64,000 nucleotides of DNA from Dyadobacter fermentans DSM 18053 (GCF_000023125.1 NC_013037.1:5248501-5312500); one strand, 5' to 3'; shown: positions 16,797-27,018, counted from the stretch's first letter. Numbers and translations: made by a program. The notes: a model not told the origin generated them from the sequence alone.

Positions 16797-17171
16797 AATG
16801 TAGAGTATAAAATCAAACGATTCGACGCGCACGCTGGGTTTCTGAAAAACAATACTAATAAACAACGTTTGGAAATAAAATTCGGGATACTATATAGGAA
16901 GAATTTTATTCGAAAAATGAGCATTTCACGATTTATATCTGCATTTGTGCCCCATAACCGCGCATTCGTCCGGAACCCAGCGGTTACTTCCCGACTATTT
17001 CCTGACGACTTCCTGACAACACCCGGCCACTAATGGTGCGAAACAGATAAAAAAGTCGTTAACGGTTTGTAAATCAAGGACGGTTTATTACTTTTGCAGT
17101 CCGATTTTTCGGGAAAAGTGTTTATATAACAAACGGCCGATTAGTTAATCGTGTCAAAATCAAATTGTTAA
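16797..17171. other. Divergent intergenic region with the rpsL promoter
   Basis: This 375-base region separates the leftward PorE-like gene from the rightward ribosomal block. It holds the rpsL promoter at 17066-17096 and a leader of about 70 bases in front of rpsL. The left half is AT-rich and must hold the promoter of the leftward gene, which I could not place. No open frame was seen. Confidence 0.7.
17066..17096 (+). promoter_or_regulatory. Bacteroidota-type promoter of rpsL
   Basis: TTTG at 17066-17069, exactly 19 bases, then TACTTTTG at 17089-17096. This is a perfect match to the sigma-ABfr consensus TTTG-N19-TAnnTTTG. Transcription would begin a few bases later, near 17101-17106. Confidence 0.9.
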
Positions 17172-17585
17172 ATGCCTACTATTTCACAATTAGTCCGTAA
17201 AGGTAGAGAGACCATTACATGGAAATCCAAGTCTCCGGCTTTGGATTCATGCCCTCAGCGCAGGGGCGTGTGCACCCGGGTGTACACTACTACGCCTAAG
17301 AAGCCAAACTCGGCGCTTCGTAAAGTAGCCCGTGTTCGTCTTTCGAACAACAAAGAGGTGAATGCCTACATCCCAGGTGAAGGCCACAACCTGCAAGAGC
17401 ACTCGATCGTATTGATCCGCGGTGGTCGTGTGAAGGATTTGCCAGGTGTTCGTTACCACATCATCCGTGGTGCATTGGATACCGCAGGTGTTAACGGACG
17501 TAAACAACGTCGTTCCAAATACGGTGCTAAGCGCCCGAAACCAGGACAAGCTCCGGCAGCACCAACAAAAGGTAAGAAAAAATAA
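17172..17585 (+). CDS. rpsL: 30S ribosomal protein S12
   Basis: A 137-residue S12, part of the decoding centre of the small subunit. The conserved [18 protein letters not shown] segment is intact, with both lysines whose change gives streptomycin resistance in other bacteria. [14 protein letters not shown] is also present. A short Ala/Pro/Lys tail (about residues 124-137) extends past the usual end. It is the first gene of the block and is followed by rpsG and a terminator. Confidence 0.98.
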   Translation: MPTISQLVRKGRETITWKSKSPALDSCPQRRGVCTRVYTTTPKKPNSALRKVARVRLSNNKEVNAYIPGEGHNLQEHSIVLIRGGRVKDLPGVRYHIIRGALDTAGVNGRKQRRSKYGAKRPKPGQAPAAPTKGKKK

Positions 17586-17703
17586 AAAGTAACTCTCTCT
17601 GCTTTTATTAAGTAATTCAATCTTATAAAAGGGAAGTAATCCTGATCATTACCTCAGGGTGAATAAGTTGCAAAACGAAACCTCGTTAAAAAAACAAGAC
17701 AAA

Positions 17704-18171
17704 ATGAGAAAGTCGAAACCTAAGAAAAGATATATCCTTCCTGATCCGAAGTTCAGGGACGTACAGGTTACCAAATTCGTTAACAACCTGATGTACGAAG
17801 GAAAGAAGAGCATTGCGTTCACTATTTTCTACGATGCATTGGAACTGGTTGAGAAAAAAACCAGCGAAAATGGTCTGGAAACATGGAGAAAAGCATTAAA
17901 CAACGTGACTCCATCCGTAGAGGTGAAGAGCCGTCGCGTAGGTGGTGCTACTTTCCAGGTTCCTACCGAAGTTCGTCCTGAGCGCAAGCAGTCACTGGGC
18001 ATGAAATGGTTGATCAACTACTCCCGCAAGCGTGGCGAGAAGACAATGGTTGACCGTCTGGCCGGCGAAATCATCGCTGCTGCGAAAGGTGAAGGTGCTG
18101 CTGTGAAGAAGAAAGACGATACGCACCGTATGGCAGATGCCAACAAAGCGTTCTCGCACTTCCGTTTCTAA
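17704..18171 (+). CDS. rpsG: 30S ribosomal protein S7
   Basis: A 155-residue S7, which starts assembly of the 30S head and contacts the E site. Typical segments are [18 protein letters not shown] and [20 protein letters not shown] at 17659 would add 15 residues with no family match, so I use the ATG at 17704 ([10 protein letters not shown]). It follows rpsL and is closed by a strong terminator, so in this genome rpsL-rpsG is a unit separate from fusA. Confidence 0.98.
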   Translation: MRKSKPKKRYILPDPKFRDVQVTKFVNNLMYEGKKSIAFTIFYDALELVEKKTSENGLETWRKALNNVTPSVEVKSRRVGGATFQVPTEVRPERKQSLGMKWLINYSRKRGEKTMVDRLAGEIIAAAKGEGAAVKKKDDTHRMADANKAFSHFRF

Positions 18172-18193
18172 TCAGGAGCGCAGCCATATTTGG

Positions 18194-18230
18194 TCGGGAA
18201 TCCGGTTTATCCGGGTTCCCGATTTTTATT
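18194..18230 (+). terminator. Terminator after rpsG
   Basis: A 12-bp stem with one G-T pair (18194-18205 with 18211-18222) and a five-base loop is followed by TTTTTATTTT. Confidence 0.88.
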
Positions 18231-18263
18231 TTAGTGGTTTTGAGAAAAATAACTTTCCCTTAA

Positions 18264-18294
18264 TTGTTTTTATAATCAACAATTTATACTTTTG
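18264..18294 (+). promoter_or_regulatory. Promoter of fusA
   Basis: The -7 box TACTTTTG at 18287-18294 is perfect. A TTG at 18264-18266 lies 20 bases upstream. The fusA leader would be about 100 bases. Confidence 0.8.
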
Positions 18295-18397
18295 CGCTCT
18301 GAATTTTGAAAACCAGCGATTTGCGCTGAGCGAAAAATTCAAAACAGCTTCGCATTGAATTGCACTTTGAATATAAAAAAACACATCACCATCTGTC

Positions 18398-20518
18398 ATG
18401 GCACGTGATTTAAGATTAACAAGAAACATAGGTATTGCTGCGCACATTGATGCCGGTAAAACGACTACAACGGAGCGTATCCTTTACTACGCTGGGGTTA
18501 GCCACAAAATCGGAGAGGTGCACGATGGTGCTGCTACGATGGACTGGATGGAGCAGGAGCAGGAGCGTGGTATCACTATTACTTCCGCTGCTACGACAGT
18601 TAACTGGAACTACCGCAACGAAAAATACCACATCAACATCATCGATACCCCGGGCCACGTGGACTTTACCGTAGAGGTAAACCGTTCACTCCGCGTATTG
18701 GATGGTCTTGTGTTCCTTTTCAGTGCAGTAGATGGTGTTGAGCCTCAGTCTGAAACAAACTGGCGCCTTGCTAACAACTATAATGTAGCACGTATCGGTT
18801 TCGTGAACAAAATGGACCGTTCGGGTGCTGACTTCCTGAAAGTTTGTACCCAGGTAAAAGAAATGCTGGGCAGCTACGCTGTACCTCTTCAATTGCCTAT
18901 CGGTGCAGAAGATACTTTCCGTGGTGTGGTTGACCTCGTTAACTTCCGCGGTATCGAGTGGAACGAAGCTGATAAAGGTATGACTTTCACCGAGGTGCCT
19001 ATTCCTGACGATATGCTGGAAGAAGCTACCGAGTGGAGAGAGAAATTGCTCGAAGCGGTTGCTGAGTTCGACGATACTTTGATGGAGAAATATTTCGAAG
19101 ATCCTAACTCGATCTCGGAAGACGAAATCCTTGCTGCATTGCGCGCTGCAACTATCAGCATGAAGATCGTTCCAATGGTGTGCGGTTCTTCTTTCAAAAA
19201 CAAAGGCGTTCAAACCATGCTGGATTACGTGATGGCTATCCTGCCTTCACCACTGGATCGCGAAAACATCGTTGGTACAGACCCACGCACAGGTGCTGAA
19301 ATCAGCCGTAAGCCTTCTGAATCAGATCCGTTCTGTGCATTGGCATTCAAAATTGCAACTGACCCTTACGTAGGTCGCCTTTGCTTCATCCGTTCTTACT
19401 CGGGTGTACTTGAATCAGGTTCATATGTATTGAACAACCGTTCAGGCAACAAAGAGCGTATCTCCCGTATCTTCCAAATGCACGCTAACAAGCAAAATCA
19501 GATCGATAAGCTGGAAGCAGGTGATATTGGTGCGGTAGTAGGTTTCAAAGATATCAAGACAGGAGATACCCTTTCAGAAGAGAAATCACCGATTATCCTC
19601 GAATCAATGGTGTTCCCAGAGCCGGTAATCGGTTATGCGATCGAGCCTAAGAAAGCGGCTGACAGCGATAACTTCTCGAAAGCGATCACTAAACTGATCG
19701 AAGAAGATCCGACTCTTCAAGTTGAATCTAACGAAGAGACCGGTCAGACGATCATTAAAGGTATGGGTGAACTTCACTTGGAGATCATCATCGACCGTAT
19801 GCGTCGTGAGTTCAAAGTGGAAGTAAACCAGGGTGCTCCTCAGGTTGCTTACAAAGAGATCCTTACCAAGAACTTCGAACACCGCGAGGTTTACAAGAAA
19901 CAAACGGGTGGTCGTGGTAAATTCGCCGATATCGTATTCGAAATCGGACCACGTGACGATAACGAAGAAGGCAAAGAGCCGAAACAAGGTTTGCAGTTTG
20001 TGAACGAAGTTGTGGGTGGTGCTATCCCTCGCGAATTCATCGCTCCTGTACAGAAAGGTTTCGAAGCTGCGATGATCAACGGTGCGCTTGCAGGGTTCCC
20101 ATTGGATTCGATGAAAGTGCGTTTGTTCCACGGTTCATTCCACGATGTCGATTCAGATTCACTCTCTTTCGAATTGGCTGCCAAGCTTGGTTTCAAAGAA
20201 GCTGCGCGTAACGCCGGATCGAAATTGCTTGAACCGATCATGCACGTTGAAGTTCTGACCCCGGACGAGTACACTGGTCCTATCACAGGTGACTTGAACC
20301 GTCGTCGCGGTATCATGCGCGGTATGGACACCCGTAACGGTGCGCAGGTTATCAAGGCTGATGTACCTTTGTCTGAATTGTTCGGTTATGTTACTGACCT
20401 TCGTACAATGTCATCAGGCCGTGCTACTGCTTCCCTGACATTCGCTTACTACGAAATCGTACCGAATAACATCGCTGAGGGTGTTATCGAGAAAGCGAAA
20501 GGTCTCGTTAAAGCTTAA
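18398..20518 (+). CDS. fusA: Translation elongation factor G
   Basis: A 706-residue GTPase that drives ribosomal translocation. G motifs: [13 protein letters not shown] (residues about 16-28), DTPGHVDF and NKMDR. Domains II to V follow in order, and the length is usual for the family. It has its own promoter and is not followed by tuf as in many bacteria. The next gene is rpsJ, after a perfect hairpin. Codon choice is strongly biased, as expected for a highly expressed gene. Confidence 0.99.
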   Translation: MARDLRLTRNIGIAAHIDAGKTTTTERILYYAGVSHKIGEVHDGAATMDWMEQEQERGITITSAATTVNWNYRNEKYHINIIDTPGHVDFTVEVNRSLRVLDGLVFLFSAVDGVEPQSETNWRLANNYNVARIGFVNKMDRSGADFLKVCTQVKEMLGSYAVPLQLPIGAEDTFRGVVDLVNFRGIEWNEADKGMTFTEVPIPDDMLEEATEWREKLLEAVAEFDDTLMEKYFEDPNSISEDEILAALRAATISMKIVPMVCGSSFKNKGVQTMLDYVMAILPSPLDRENIVGTDPRTGAEISRKPSESDPFCALAFKIATDPYVGRLCFIRSYSGVLESGSYVLNNRSGNKERISRIFQMHANKQNQIDKLEAGDIGAVVGFKDIKTGDTLSEEKSPIILESMVFPEPVIGYAIEPKKAADSDNFSKAITKLIEEDPTLQVESNEETGQTIIKGMGELHLEIIIDRMRREFKVEVNQGAPQVAYKEILTKNFEHREVYKKQTGGRGKFADIVFEIGPRDDNEEGKEPKQGLQFVNEVVGGAIPREFIAPVQKGFEAAMINGALAGFPLDSMKVRLFHGSFHDVDSDSLSFELAAKLGFKEAARNAGSKLLEPIMHVEVLTPDEYTGPITGDLNRRRGIMRGMDTRNGAQVIKADVPLSELFGYVTDLRTMSSGRATASLTFAYYEIVPNNIAEGVIEKAKGLVKA

Positions 20519-20526
20519 TATAAATG

Positions 20527-20558
20527 AATGCGTTGCAGAAGCGATTCTGCAACGCATT
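20527..20558 (+). other. Perfect 14-bp hairpin with GNRA loop between fusA and rpsJ
   Basis: Arms at 20527-20540 and 20545-20558 are perfect reverse complements around the tetraloop GCGA. It starts eight bases after the fusA stop. No T-run follows (GTTATGATATAG), so it is more likely an RNA stabiliser, processing site or regulator than a simple terminator. Confidence 0.8.
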
Positions 20559-20650
20559 GTTATGATATAGCCTGTGAAGTAAATGGTTCTTTCGCAGGTG
20601 TAATTGCCGGGTAACGGCGAGACTTTCTGAACCGGAAACAAACAAATACA

Positions 20651-20956
20651 ATGAATCAAAAGATCCGTATCAAACTTCGGTCATTCGACCACAACTTGGT
20701 TGACAAGTCAGCTGAGAAAATTGTAAAGGCAGTAAAGGCAACAGGCGCGGTAGTAAGCGGTCCTATTCCTTTGCCTACAAAGACAGAGAAATTCACTGTT
20801 CTTCGTTCGCCGCACGTTAACAAGAAATCGAGAGAGCAGTTCCAGCTTTGTACTTACAAGCGTTTGGTGGATATCTTCTCTACAAGTGCAAAAACAGTAG
20901 ACGCCCTGATGAAGCTCGAATTGCCCAGCGGTGTTGATGTAGAGATCAAAGTTTAG
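20651..20956 (+). CDS. rpsJ: 30S ribosomal protein S10
   Basis: A 101-residue S10 of the 30S head, also known as NusE in antitermination. The start ([20 protein letters not shown]) and the segment [20 protein letters not shown] are typical. In most bacteria rpsJ heads the S10 operon. Here it sits between the fusA hairpin and a terminator, so it belongs to the fusA unit by transcription while keeping its place next to rplC. Confidence 0.98.
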   Translation: MNQKIRIKLRSFDHNLVDKSAEKIVKAVKATGAVVSGPIPLPTKTEKFTVLRSPHVNKKSREQFQLCTYKRLVDIFSTSAKTVDALMKLELPSGVDVEIKV

Positions 20957-21091
20957 TAATACCGGCTTATTCAGTTAAGCAACTACATAAATTGGATGAA
21001 GGTCCGGGTTCCTCTGGAAACCACATCTGAGCTCAGAAAAGCCTGACAGGCACAGGGTTAACGCCGGAATCAGTCAGCTTCTTCAAAATTG

Positions 21092-21122
21092 AGGTCAGAT
21101 GTTCATTCATCTGACCTTTTTT
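21092..21122 (+). terminator. Terminator after rpsJ
   Basis: A 10-bp perfect stem (21092-21101 with 21108-21117), a six-base loop and six T residues. It separates rpsJ from the rest of the S10 cluster. Confidence 0.9.
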
Positions 21123-21178
21123 GCTGATTATCAGCGAGAAATATTTTTAGGCTGTTAGGATATAAAATTCGTTTTTTC

Positions 21179-21186
21179 TACCTTTG
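21179..21186 (+). promoter_or_regulatory. Promoter -7 box of the rplC operon
   Basis: TACCTTTG matches TAnnTTTG perfectly and is followed by CAGT, as at rpsL. No good TTTG lies 19 bases upstream; the nearest is TTAG at 21155-21158. The leader would be about 50 bases. Confidence 0.75.
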
Positions 21187-21238
21187 CAGTCCGTTTTAAA
21201 GAATAAGGGTTTTTACCTGCTAAATTTAAATTTCAAAC

Positions 21239-21859
21239 ATGTCTGGTTTAATTGGTAAAAAAATCGGAATGACTAGTTTGTACAATGCTGACGGGCAGGC
21301 TCTGGCATGTACTGTGATCCAAGCTGGTCCTTGTGTTGTTACACAAGTTAGGTCCGAAGAAAAGGATGGCTACAAGGCTATCCAGTTAGGTTTTGGTGAG
21401 AAGAAAGAAAAGAACACCTCCCAGCCTCTGATTGGCCACTTCAAGAAAGCCAACACGACTCCCAAGCAAAAATTGGTTGAGTTCAAGGAATTCGAAGTGG
21501 AACATGAACTTGGAACTTCACTGTCCGTTCAGGACATCTTTGAAGAAGGCGAGTTTGTTGACGTAGTAGGATCTGCCAAAGGTCGTGGTTTCCAAGGTGT
21601 TGTAAAACGTCACGGATTCGGCGGGGTAGGTGGTCAAACTCACGGTCAGCACAACAGGGCCCGTCACCCAGGTTCGATTGGTGCTTGTTCATTCCCATCA
21701 CGCGTATTCAAAGGTATCCGTATGGGTGGACGCATGGGTAACAATCGTGTAAAGATTCAGAATTTGCGTATTCTGAAAGTGATACCTGAGCAGAACATTC
21801 TCGTTGTGAGTGGCTCAGTACCGGGTTCAAAGAATTCATTTCTAATCATTGAGAAGTAG
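21239..21859 (+). CDS. rplC: 50S ribosomal protein L3
   Basis: A 206-residue L3, an early-assembly 23S rRNA binder that reaches the peptidyl transferase centre. The start [19 protein letters not shown] and the loop [19 protein letters not shown] are diagnostic. It is the first gene after the rpsJ terminator, with its own promoter, and leads the long operon that runs to at least rpsN. Confidence 0.98.
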   Translation: MSGLIGKKIGMTSLYNADGQALACTVIQAGPCVVTQVRSEEKDGYKAIQLGFGEKKEKNTSQPLIGHFKKANTTPKQKLVEFKEFEVEHELGTSLSVQDIFEEGEFVDVVGSAKGRGFQGVVKRHGFGGVGGQTHGQHNRARHPGSIGACSFPSRVFKGIRMGGRMGNNRVKIQNLRILKVIPEQNILVVSGSVPGSKNSFLIIEK

Positions 21860-21863
21860 TACG

Positions 21864-22493
21864 ATGGAACTGTCCGTATTAAATATAAAAGGAGAAGATA
21901 CCGGCAAGAAGGTAACTGTGTCAGAGGAAGTATTCGGCATTGAACCTAGCACGCACGCGATCTATCTCGATGTGAAGCTTTACCTGGCTAACCAGCGTCA
22001 GGGAACGCACAAATCAAAAGAACGTGCAGAGGTAAGTCACTCTACACGCAAAATCAAACGCCAAAAAGGAACCGGTGGAGCTCGTGCAGGTAGCATTAAG
22101 TCTCCAGTGTTCGTAGGTGGTGGTCGTATTTTCGGTCCACGTCCCCGCACATACGGTTTCAAACTGAACAAGAAAGTAAAAGCTTTGGCTCGCCGTTCGG
22201 CACTTTCTGTGAAGGCGCAAGCTAACGCCGTTTCGGTTTTGGAAGCATTCACTTTCGATGCACCTAAAACGAAGTCTTACCTGAATGTTTTGAATTCCCT
22301 TTCACTGGCGAACACCAAAACATTATTGATCCTTCCTGAGATCGATAACAATGTATACCTGTCGAGCCGTAACATCCCGAAAGCGAAAGTTACTACTGTT
22401 GACTCGGTAAATACATACGACCTGATGAATGCAGACCGTCTTCTGATAAGTGAATCTGCGATTTCTATTTTGGAAACCCAATTGAACAAATAA
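21864..22493 (+). CDS. rplD: 50S ribosomal protein L4
   Basis: A 209-residue L4 lining the exit tunnel. [19 protein letters not shown] is the conserved loop. I use the ATG at 21864 (MELSVLNI), four bases past the rplC stop, and not the TTG at 21849 inside rplC. In E. coli L4 represses the S10 operon from the leader; nothing similar could be confirmed here. Confidence 0.98.
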   Translation: MELSVLNIKGEDTGKKVTVSEEVFGIEPSTHAIYLDVKLYLANQRQGTHKSKERAEVSHSTRKIKRQKGTGGARAGSIKSPVFVGGGRIFGPRPRTYGFKLNKKVKALARRSALSVKAQANAVSVLEAFTFDAPKTKSYLNVLNSLSLANTKTLLILPEIDNNVYLSSRNIPKAKVTTVDSVNTYDLMNADRLLISESAISILETQLNK

Positions 22494-22495
22494 CA

Positions 22496-22783
22496 ATGAG
22501 TGTACTGAAACGTCCGATTATTACTGAAAAGGTAACGGCTCAGGGTGGTCAAGGTAAATACGCTTTCGAAGTCTCCCTTACTGCAAACAAGGTAGAGATC
22601 AAGAAAGCTGTTGAGAAACTGTTCGGGGTTACCGTAGAAAGCGTTCATACCATGCGCAGCATTGGTAAAAGCAAATCCCGCACATCGGGAGGTAAGTTTG
22701 TCACTGGAAAAACGTCAACGATCAAAAAGGCGATCATCACAGTAGCCGAAGGCGAAGCGATCGATATCTACGGAGAAGCCTAG
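22496..22783 (+). CDS. rplW: 50S ribosomal protein L23
   Basis: A 95-residue L23 at the tunnel exit, the docking site for trigger factor and SRP. LKRPIITEKVTAQ at the start is typical. It begins two bases after the rplD stop, so translation is probably coupled. Confidence 0.98.
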   Translation: MSVLKRPIITEKVTAQGGQGKYAFEVSLTANKVEIKKAVEKLFGVTVESVHTMRSIGKSKSRTSGGKFVTGKTSTIKKAIITVAEGEAIDIYGEA

Positions 22784-22820
22784 TTGAACGATTTCAAATC
22801 ATTAGACGAGTTAATAGCAA

Positions 22821-23648
22821 ATGGCAGTTAAAAAATTAAAACCTACAAGTGCTGGTCAGCGTTTCCGCTCGGCTCCTACATTCGAGGAGATCACCGCGTC
22901 GAAGCCTGAGAAGAGTCTTCTGGAACCCATCAAAAGAACAGGTGGTCGTAACAGCCAGGGACATCGTACCATGCGATATATTGGTGGCGGTCACAAAAGA
23001 AAATACCGCGTTATCGACTTCAAAAGAAATCGTTTCGACGCTCCCGCTACTGTCCTTACGATCGAATACGATCCAAACCGCTCAGCGCGTATCGCCCTGA
23101 TCCAGTTTGAGGACGAAGAAAAACGTTACATCATCGCTCCGAACGGCCTGAAAGTTGGACAAGTTATCGTGTCTGGCAATTCAGTAGCTCCTGAGGTTGG
23201 AAATGCCCTTCCATTGGGATCTATGCCTGTCGGTACGATCGTTCACAATATCGAATTGACTCCTGGTAAAGGTGGTCAGTTTGCAAGAAGCGCCGGCGCT
23301 TATGCTCAGCTGGTAGCGAGAGAAGGCGGTAAGTACGCAGTATTGAAAATGCCATCAGGCGAAATGCGTATGGTACTTGCAACTTGTATCGCAACCGTTG
23401 GAGTTGTTTCCAATGCTAGCCACATGAACGTTTCGCTTGGAAAAGCGGGCCGCAGAAGATGGTTGGGACGTCGTCCACGCGTACGTGGTGTTGCTATGAA
23501 CCCTGTTGATCACCCGATGGGTGGTGGTGAGGGCCGTTCGTCAGGAGGTCAGCCTCGTTCTAGAAATGGTCAGTTCGCGAAAGGTCTCAAGACACGTAAC
23601 CGCAACAAGCATTCTGAGAAATTGATTATCAGCCGTCGTAAAAAATAA
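22821..23648 (+). CDS. rplB: 50S ribosomal protein L2
   Basis: A 275-residue L2, required for subunit joining and peptidyl transfer. The C-terminal motif [20 protein letters not shown] carries the conserved histidine of the active region. Length and order are standard. Confidence 0.99.
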   Translation: MAVKKLKPTSAGQRFRSAPTFEEITASKPEKSLLEPIKRTGGRNSQGHRTMRYIGGGHKRKYRVIDFKRNRFDAPATVLTIEYDPNRSARIALIQFEDEEKRYIIAPNGLKVGQVIVSGNSVAPEVGNALPLGSMPVGTIVHNIELTPGKGGQFARSAGAYAQLVAREGGKYAVLKMPSGEMRMVLATCIATVGVVSNASHMNVSLGKAGRRRWLGRRPRVRGVAMNPVDHPMGGGEGRSSGGQPRSRNGQFAKGLKTRNRNKHSEKLIISRRKK

Positions 23649-23657
23649 GCAGTAAAC

Positions 23658-23936
23658 ATGGCACGCTCATTAAAAAAAGGACCATATATCGACTTCCGTC
23701 TCGAAGCAAAAGTTGAAACGATGAACAACTCATCGCGTAAATCTGTCATCAAGACCTGGTCGCGGCGCTCAATGATTTCGCCTGATTTTATCGGGCACAC
23801 ATTTGCAGTTCACAACGGGAACAAGTTCATTCCGGTTTACGTGACTGAAAACATGGTAGGACACAAACTGGGCGAGTTCTCTCCAACCCGTAACTTCCGT
23901 GGCCACACCGCAAAAAAAGATAAAGGAAGAAAATAA
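23658..23936 (+). CDS. rpsS: 30S ribosomal protein S19
   Basis: A 92-residue S19 of the 30S head, which pairs with S13. [13 protein letters not shown] at the start and [20 protein letters not shown] are conserved. It starts nine bases after rplB. Confidence 0.98.
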   Translation: MARSLKKGPYIDFRLEAKVETMNNSSRKSVIKTWSRRSMISPDFIGHTFAVHNGNKFIPVYVTENMVGHKLGEFSPTRNFRGHTAKKDKGRK

Positions 23937-23986
23937 TTTGTCGACGTAGCTGGTCCTAACGGACGAGCCGATATCTGAAAAGAAAC

Positions 23987-24361
23987 ATGGAAGCAAGAGC
24001 TATATTAAAAGACGTGCCTACCTCTCCTCGCAAGATGAGATTGGTGGCCGACATGATTCGCGGACAGAAGGTCAGCAAAGCGTTGGCACTTTTGAAATTC
24101 CAACCGAGAGCTTCATCGCCGGTTTTGCACAAAGTTCTTCTTTCTGCCGTTGCCAACTGGCAGCAACAGAATGAGGGATCGAAACTGGAAGACGCCGACC
24201 TGATCGTTAAAACCGTTTTCATCGACGGTGGACGCATGTTGAAGCGTTTGCGCCCTGCACCGCAAGGACGGGCACACAGAATCCGTAAGCGTTCCAACCA
24301 CATCACTATCGTGGTAGACGACGCATCGGTGTCAGTAAATGAAGCATCAATCGAATCATAA
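23987..24361 (+). CDS. rplV: 50S ribosomal protein L22
   Basis: A 124-residue L22 whose long hairpin lines the exit tunnel at the macrolide site. VPTSPRKMRLVADMIRGQKV and RPAPQGRAHRIRKRSNHITI are typical. It sits between rpsS and rpsC, as in other bacteria. Confidence 0.98.
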   Translation: MEARAILKDVPTSPRKMRLVADMIRGQKVSKALALLKFQPRASSPVLHKVLLSAVANWQQQNEGSKLEDADLIVKTVFIDGGRMLKRLRPAPQGRAHRIRKRSNHITIVVDDASVSVNEASIES

Positions 24362-24380
24362 GTAAAACGATCTATTTCGA

Positions 24381-25208
24381 ATGGGACAAAAGGTTAATCC
24401 GATAGGTCTAAGACTAGGAATTGTTAGAGGATGGGAATCTAGCTGGTACGGAGGAAAAGACTTCTCTGACAAACTGGTTGAAGACGAGAAAATCCGTAAC
24501 TACATCAAAGCACGTATCCCGAAAGGATCGATTTCAAAAGTAGTTATTGAACGTACATTGAAGCGCATCACATTGACGATCCACACTGCCCGTCCGGGTA
24601 TTGTGATCGGAAAAGGTGGTAGCGAAGTTGATAAAATCAAAGAAGAGCTTAAAAAGATTACAGGCAAGGATGTTCAGATCAACATCTACGAAATCAAACG
24701 TCCTGAAATCGATGCGAAACTGGTAGGCGAAGCGATCGCTCAGCAATTGCAGGCTCGTATTTCTTACCGTCGTGCGATGAAGCAATCGATCGCTTCTGCA
24801 ATGCGTGTAGGAACACAAGGAATCAAAATTCGTTTGGCAGGTCGTCTGGGTGGTGCTGAAATGGCCCGTACAGAAGAATACAAAGAAGGACGTATTCCTT
24901 TGCATACATTGAGAGCGGACATCGATTACGCTATCTCCGAAGCACAAACTATCTACGGTAAGATCGGTATTAAAGTATGGATCTTCAAAGGTGAATTGTA
25001 CGGAAAGCGTGACCTGACTCCAAGCGCAGCTACTGCGGCATCCGACAGGGCTGAAAGAAGCGCACAAGGCGGCGAACGTGGTGGTAACGATCGCGGCGGA
25101 CGTGGCGACAGAAGAGGCGGCCGTGACAGAAACGACGGAGCTCCTCGCGGAGAAGGTGGTGGCGGTGATGCAGATCGTCGCAAACGCAACAAGAACAAGA
25201 AGAAGTAA
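24381..25208 (+). CDS. rpsC: 30S ribosomal protein S3 with RG-rich C-terminal tail
   Basis: S3 helps form the mRNA entry channel. The start [20 protein letters not shown], the KH domain (about 40-110, [12 protein letters not shown]) and the second domain up to [12 protein letters not shown] (about residue 215) are normal. A further 60 residues make the protein 275 long. This tail is rich in Arg, Gly and Asp, with repeated RGG-like units, and ends in a Lys/Asn/Arg cluster. It resembles RGG RNA-binding tails. Whether it binds mRNA or rRNA is unknown. Confidence 0.98.
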   Translation: MGQKVNPIGLRLGIVRGWESSWYGGKDFSDKLVEDEKIRNYIKARIPKGSISKVVIERTLKRITLTIHTARPGIVIGKGGSEVDKIKEELKKITGKDVQINIYEIKRPEIDAKLVGEAIAQQLQARISYRRAMKQSIASAMRVGTQGIKIRLAGRLGGAEMARTEEYKEGRIPLHTLRADIDYAISEAQTIYGKIGIKVWIFKGELYGKRDLTPSAATAASDRAERSAQGGERGGNDRGGRGDRRGGRDRNDGAPRGEGGGGDADRRKRNKNKKK

Positions 25209-25252
25209 TCAGATACTTTCCGGTACCACACCGGTTCAAATAGATTAGAATC

Positions 25253-25681
25253 ATGTTACAGCCGAAAAGGACAAAATTTCGCAAACAACAGAAGAACAAA
25301 GGTTCGCACCGTGGTCTGGCGACCCGCGGACATGAGATCGCTTTTGGATCGTTTGCAATAAAAGCACTGGAACCAGGTTGGTTGACTGCTCGTCAAATCG
25401 AAGCAGCACGTATCTCGGTAACCCGTGCAATGAAACGCGAAGGTCAGGTATGGATCCGTGTATTCCCTGACAAACCGATTACCAAAAAACCTGCTGAGGT
25501 TCGTATGGGTAAAGGTAAAGGTGCCCCTGAATATTGGGTAGCTCCTGTTAAGCCTGGAACTATCATTTTCGAAGCGACTGGTGTAGCGCTGGATACTGCA
25601 AACGAAGCATTGCGTTTGGCTGCACAAAAGTTGCCAATTAAGACAAGGTTCGTCGTACGCCGGGATTATCAGGAAGCATAA
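25253..25681 (+). CDS. rplP: 50S ribosomal protein L16
   Basis: A 142-residue L16 that positions the A-site t[18 protein letters not shown] opens the protein, and [19 protein letters not shown] is the signature. It lies between rpsC and rpmC. Confidence 0.98.
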   Translation: MLQPKRTKFRKQQKNKGSHRGLATRGHEIAFGSFAIKALEPGWLTARQIEAARISVTRAMKREGQVWIRVFPDKPITKKPAEVRMGKGKGAPEYWVAPVKPGTIIFEATGVALDTANEALRLAAQKLPIKTRFVVRRDYQEA

Positions 25682-25717
25682 GCCGAACGTATTAAGAACC
25701 GCTAATTATCAAAAGCA

Positions 25718-25912
25718 ATGACTAGTAAAGAAATAAAGAATCTGTCGCAGGATCAGCTCAAAGAGCAGATCGCCCAAGAGAGAGAGCGCTTACTCCGGTT
25801 GAAATTTGCGCATGCTATTTCTCCAATCGAGAACCCTCTGCGTATTCGCGCCTCACGTAAGGAAATTGCAAGACTCTTAACCGAGCTGTCGGCTAAATCT
25901 AACCAACAGTAA
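25718..25912 (+). CDS. rpmC: 50S ribosomal protein L29
   Basis: A 64-residue L29 near the tunnel exit, forming two helices. [16 protein letters not shown] and the segment [20 protein letters not shown] fit the family. It is in the standard position before rpsQ. Confidence 0.96.
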   Translation: MTSKEIKNLSQDQLKEQIAQERERLLRLKFAHAISPIENPLRIRASRKEIARLLTELSAKSNQQ

Positions 25913-25926
25913 ACAGTTTAGAAATT

Positions 25927-26190
25927 ATGGAGGCAACAGTAAGAAATTTACGTAAAGAGAGAATTGGCAAAGTGGTGAGCAACAAAATGGACAAGTCCTG
26001 CGTGATCACCGTAGTGCGTAAAGTGAAGCACGAGAAGTATGGTAAGTTTATGACTAAAACTACCAAACTGATGGTTCACGACGAAACAAACCAGGTTGGT
26101 ATCGGCGATACTATCCGTGTAATGGAAACTCGTCCGCTTAGCAAAAACAAGCGTTGGAGATTAGTAGAAATCCTTGAAAGAGCGAAGTAA
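25927..26190 (+). CDS. rpsQ: 30S ribosomal protein S17
   Basis: An 87-residue S17, an early 16S rRNA binder. [20 protein letters not shown] and [19 protein letters not shown] are conserved. The gene begins 14 bases after rpmC and ends two bases before rplN. Confidence 0.97.
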   Translation: MEATVRNLRKERIGKVVSNKMDKSCVITVVRKVKHEKYGKFMTKTTKLMVHDETNQVGIGDTIRVMETRPLSKNKRWRLVEILERAK

Positions 26191-26192
26191 TC

Positions 26193-26561
26193 ATGGTACA
26201 ACAAGAATCAAGACTGTCAGTAGCCGATAACAGTGGCGCGAAAGAAGTACTCGTAATCCGGGTATTGGGCGGAACTGGAAAGCGTTATGCTTCGGTGGGC
26301 GATAAGATCGTCGTGACGGTGAAATCCGCTCTGTCTTCGAGCAACATGAAAAAAGGAACGGTTTCCAAAGCCGTGGTTGTACGTACTAAAAAAGAGGTAC
26401 GTCGCAAAGATGGAACTTACATCCGGTTTGAAGATAATGCGGCAGTTTTATTGAACAACAATGACGAACCACGTGGTTCACGTATTTTCGGACCAGTTGC
26501 CCGCGAGTTGCGCGAGAAGCAGTTCATGAAAATCGTATCACTGGCACCAGAAGTGTTGTAA
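26193..26561 (+). CDS. rplN: 50S ribosomal protein L14
   Basis: A 122-residue L14 at the subunit interface. [20 protein letters not shown] and [20 protein letters not shown] are conserved to the last residues. It starts two bases after the rpsQ stop. Confidence 0.99.
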   Translation: MVQQESRLSVADNSGAKEVLVIRVLGGTGKRYASVGDKIVVTVKSALSSSNMKKGTVSKAVVVRTKKEVRRKDGTYIRFEDNAAVLLNNNDEPRGSRIFGPVARELREKQFMKIVSLAPEVL

Positions 26562-26603
26562 GAAACATCAGTATTTCTTTAAACTGTTAAGAAGAATACC
26601 TCA

Positions 26604-26945
26604 ATGGAAAGTACAAATAAAAAAGCACCGGCAAAATTGCACGTTCGCAAGGGTGATACCGTGAAAGTGATTTCAGGTAACGCAAAAGGCGAAACAGGCG
26701 TGATCACCAAGGTGCTTGTAGAAAAACAGAGAGCAACCGTGGAAGGTGTGAATATGATCACCAAGCACATTAAGCCAAATGCGCAAAATCCACAAGGAAG
26801 CATCGAAAAACGCGAAGGCGCGATTCACATCAGTAACCTGATGGTGGTAGATCCTAAAACAGGTGAAGCTTCAAGAACCGGCCGTAAAGCGAATGACAAA
26901 GGAAAACTGCAACGCTTCTCGAAAAAATCCGGAAACTTATTGTAA
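26604..26945 (+). CDS. rplX: 50S ribosomal protein L24
   Basis: A 113-residue L24, an assembly initiator with a KOW motif (HVRKGDTVKVISGNAKGETG, residues about 13-32). Slightly longer than many L24s at the N-terminus, which starts MESTNKKAPAK. Confidence 0.97.
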   Translation: MESTNKKAPAKLHVRKGDTVKVISGNAKGETGVITKVLVEKQRATVEGVNMITKHIKPNAQNPQGSIEKREGAIHISNLMVVDPKTGEASRTGRKANDKGKLQRFSKKSGNLL

Positions 26946-27018
26946 TCCGGATTTGCCGAAAGCAGTTCAATTTTTATAAAAGCGCGTGGGTCGGCAATCC
27001 ACATAATCACTTTCAAAC

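Larger units (their letters stand above)
20957..21238 (+). other. rpsJ-rplC intergenic region: small hairpins, terminator, promoter
   Basis: A 282-base gap, long for this block. It contains several small inverted repeats (GCTTA/TAAGC at 20964-20980, the palindrome TCTGAGCTCAGA at 21026-21037, GCCTG-A-CAGGC at 21041-21051), then a terminator at 21092-21122 and a promoter at 21179-21186. The part before the terminator may be only a 3' leader but is structured enough to be a small RNA. No open frame was seen. Confidence 0.6.

Noticed and set aside
20957..21090. Signal recognition particle RNA or 6S RNA in the rpsJ-rplC gap
   Set aside because: The conserved core elements of these RNAs are not present; kept only as a possible structured region.
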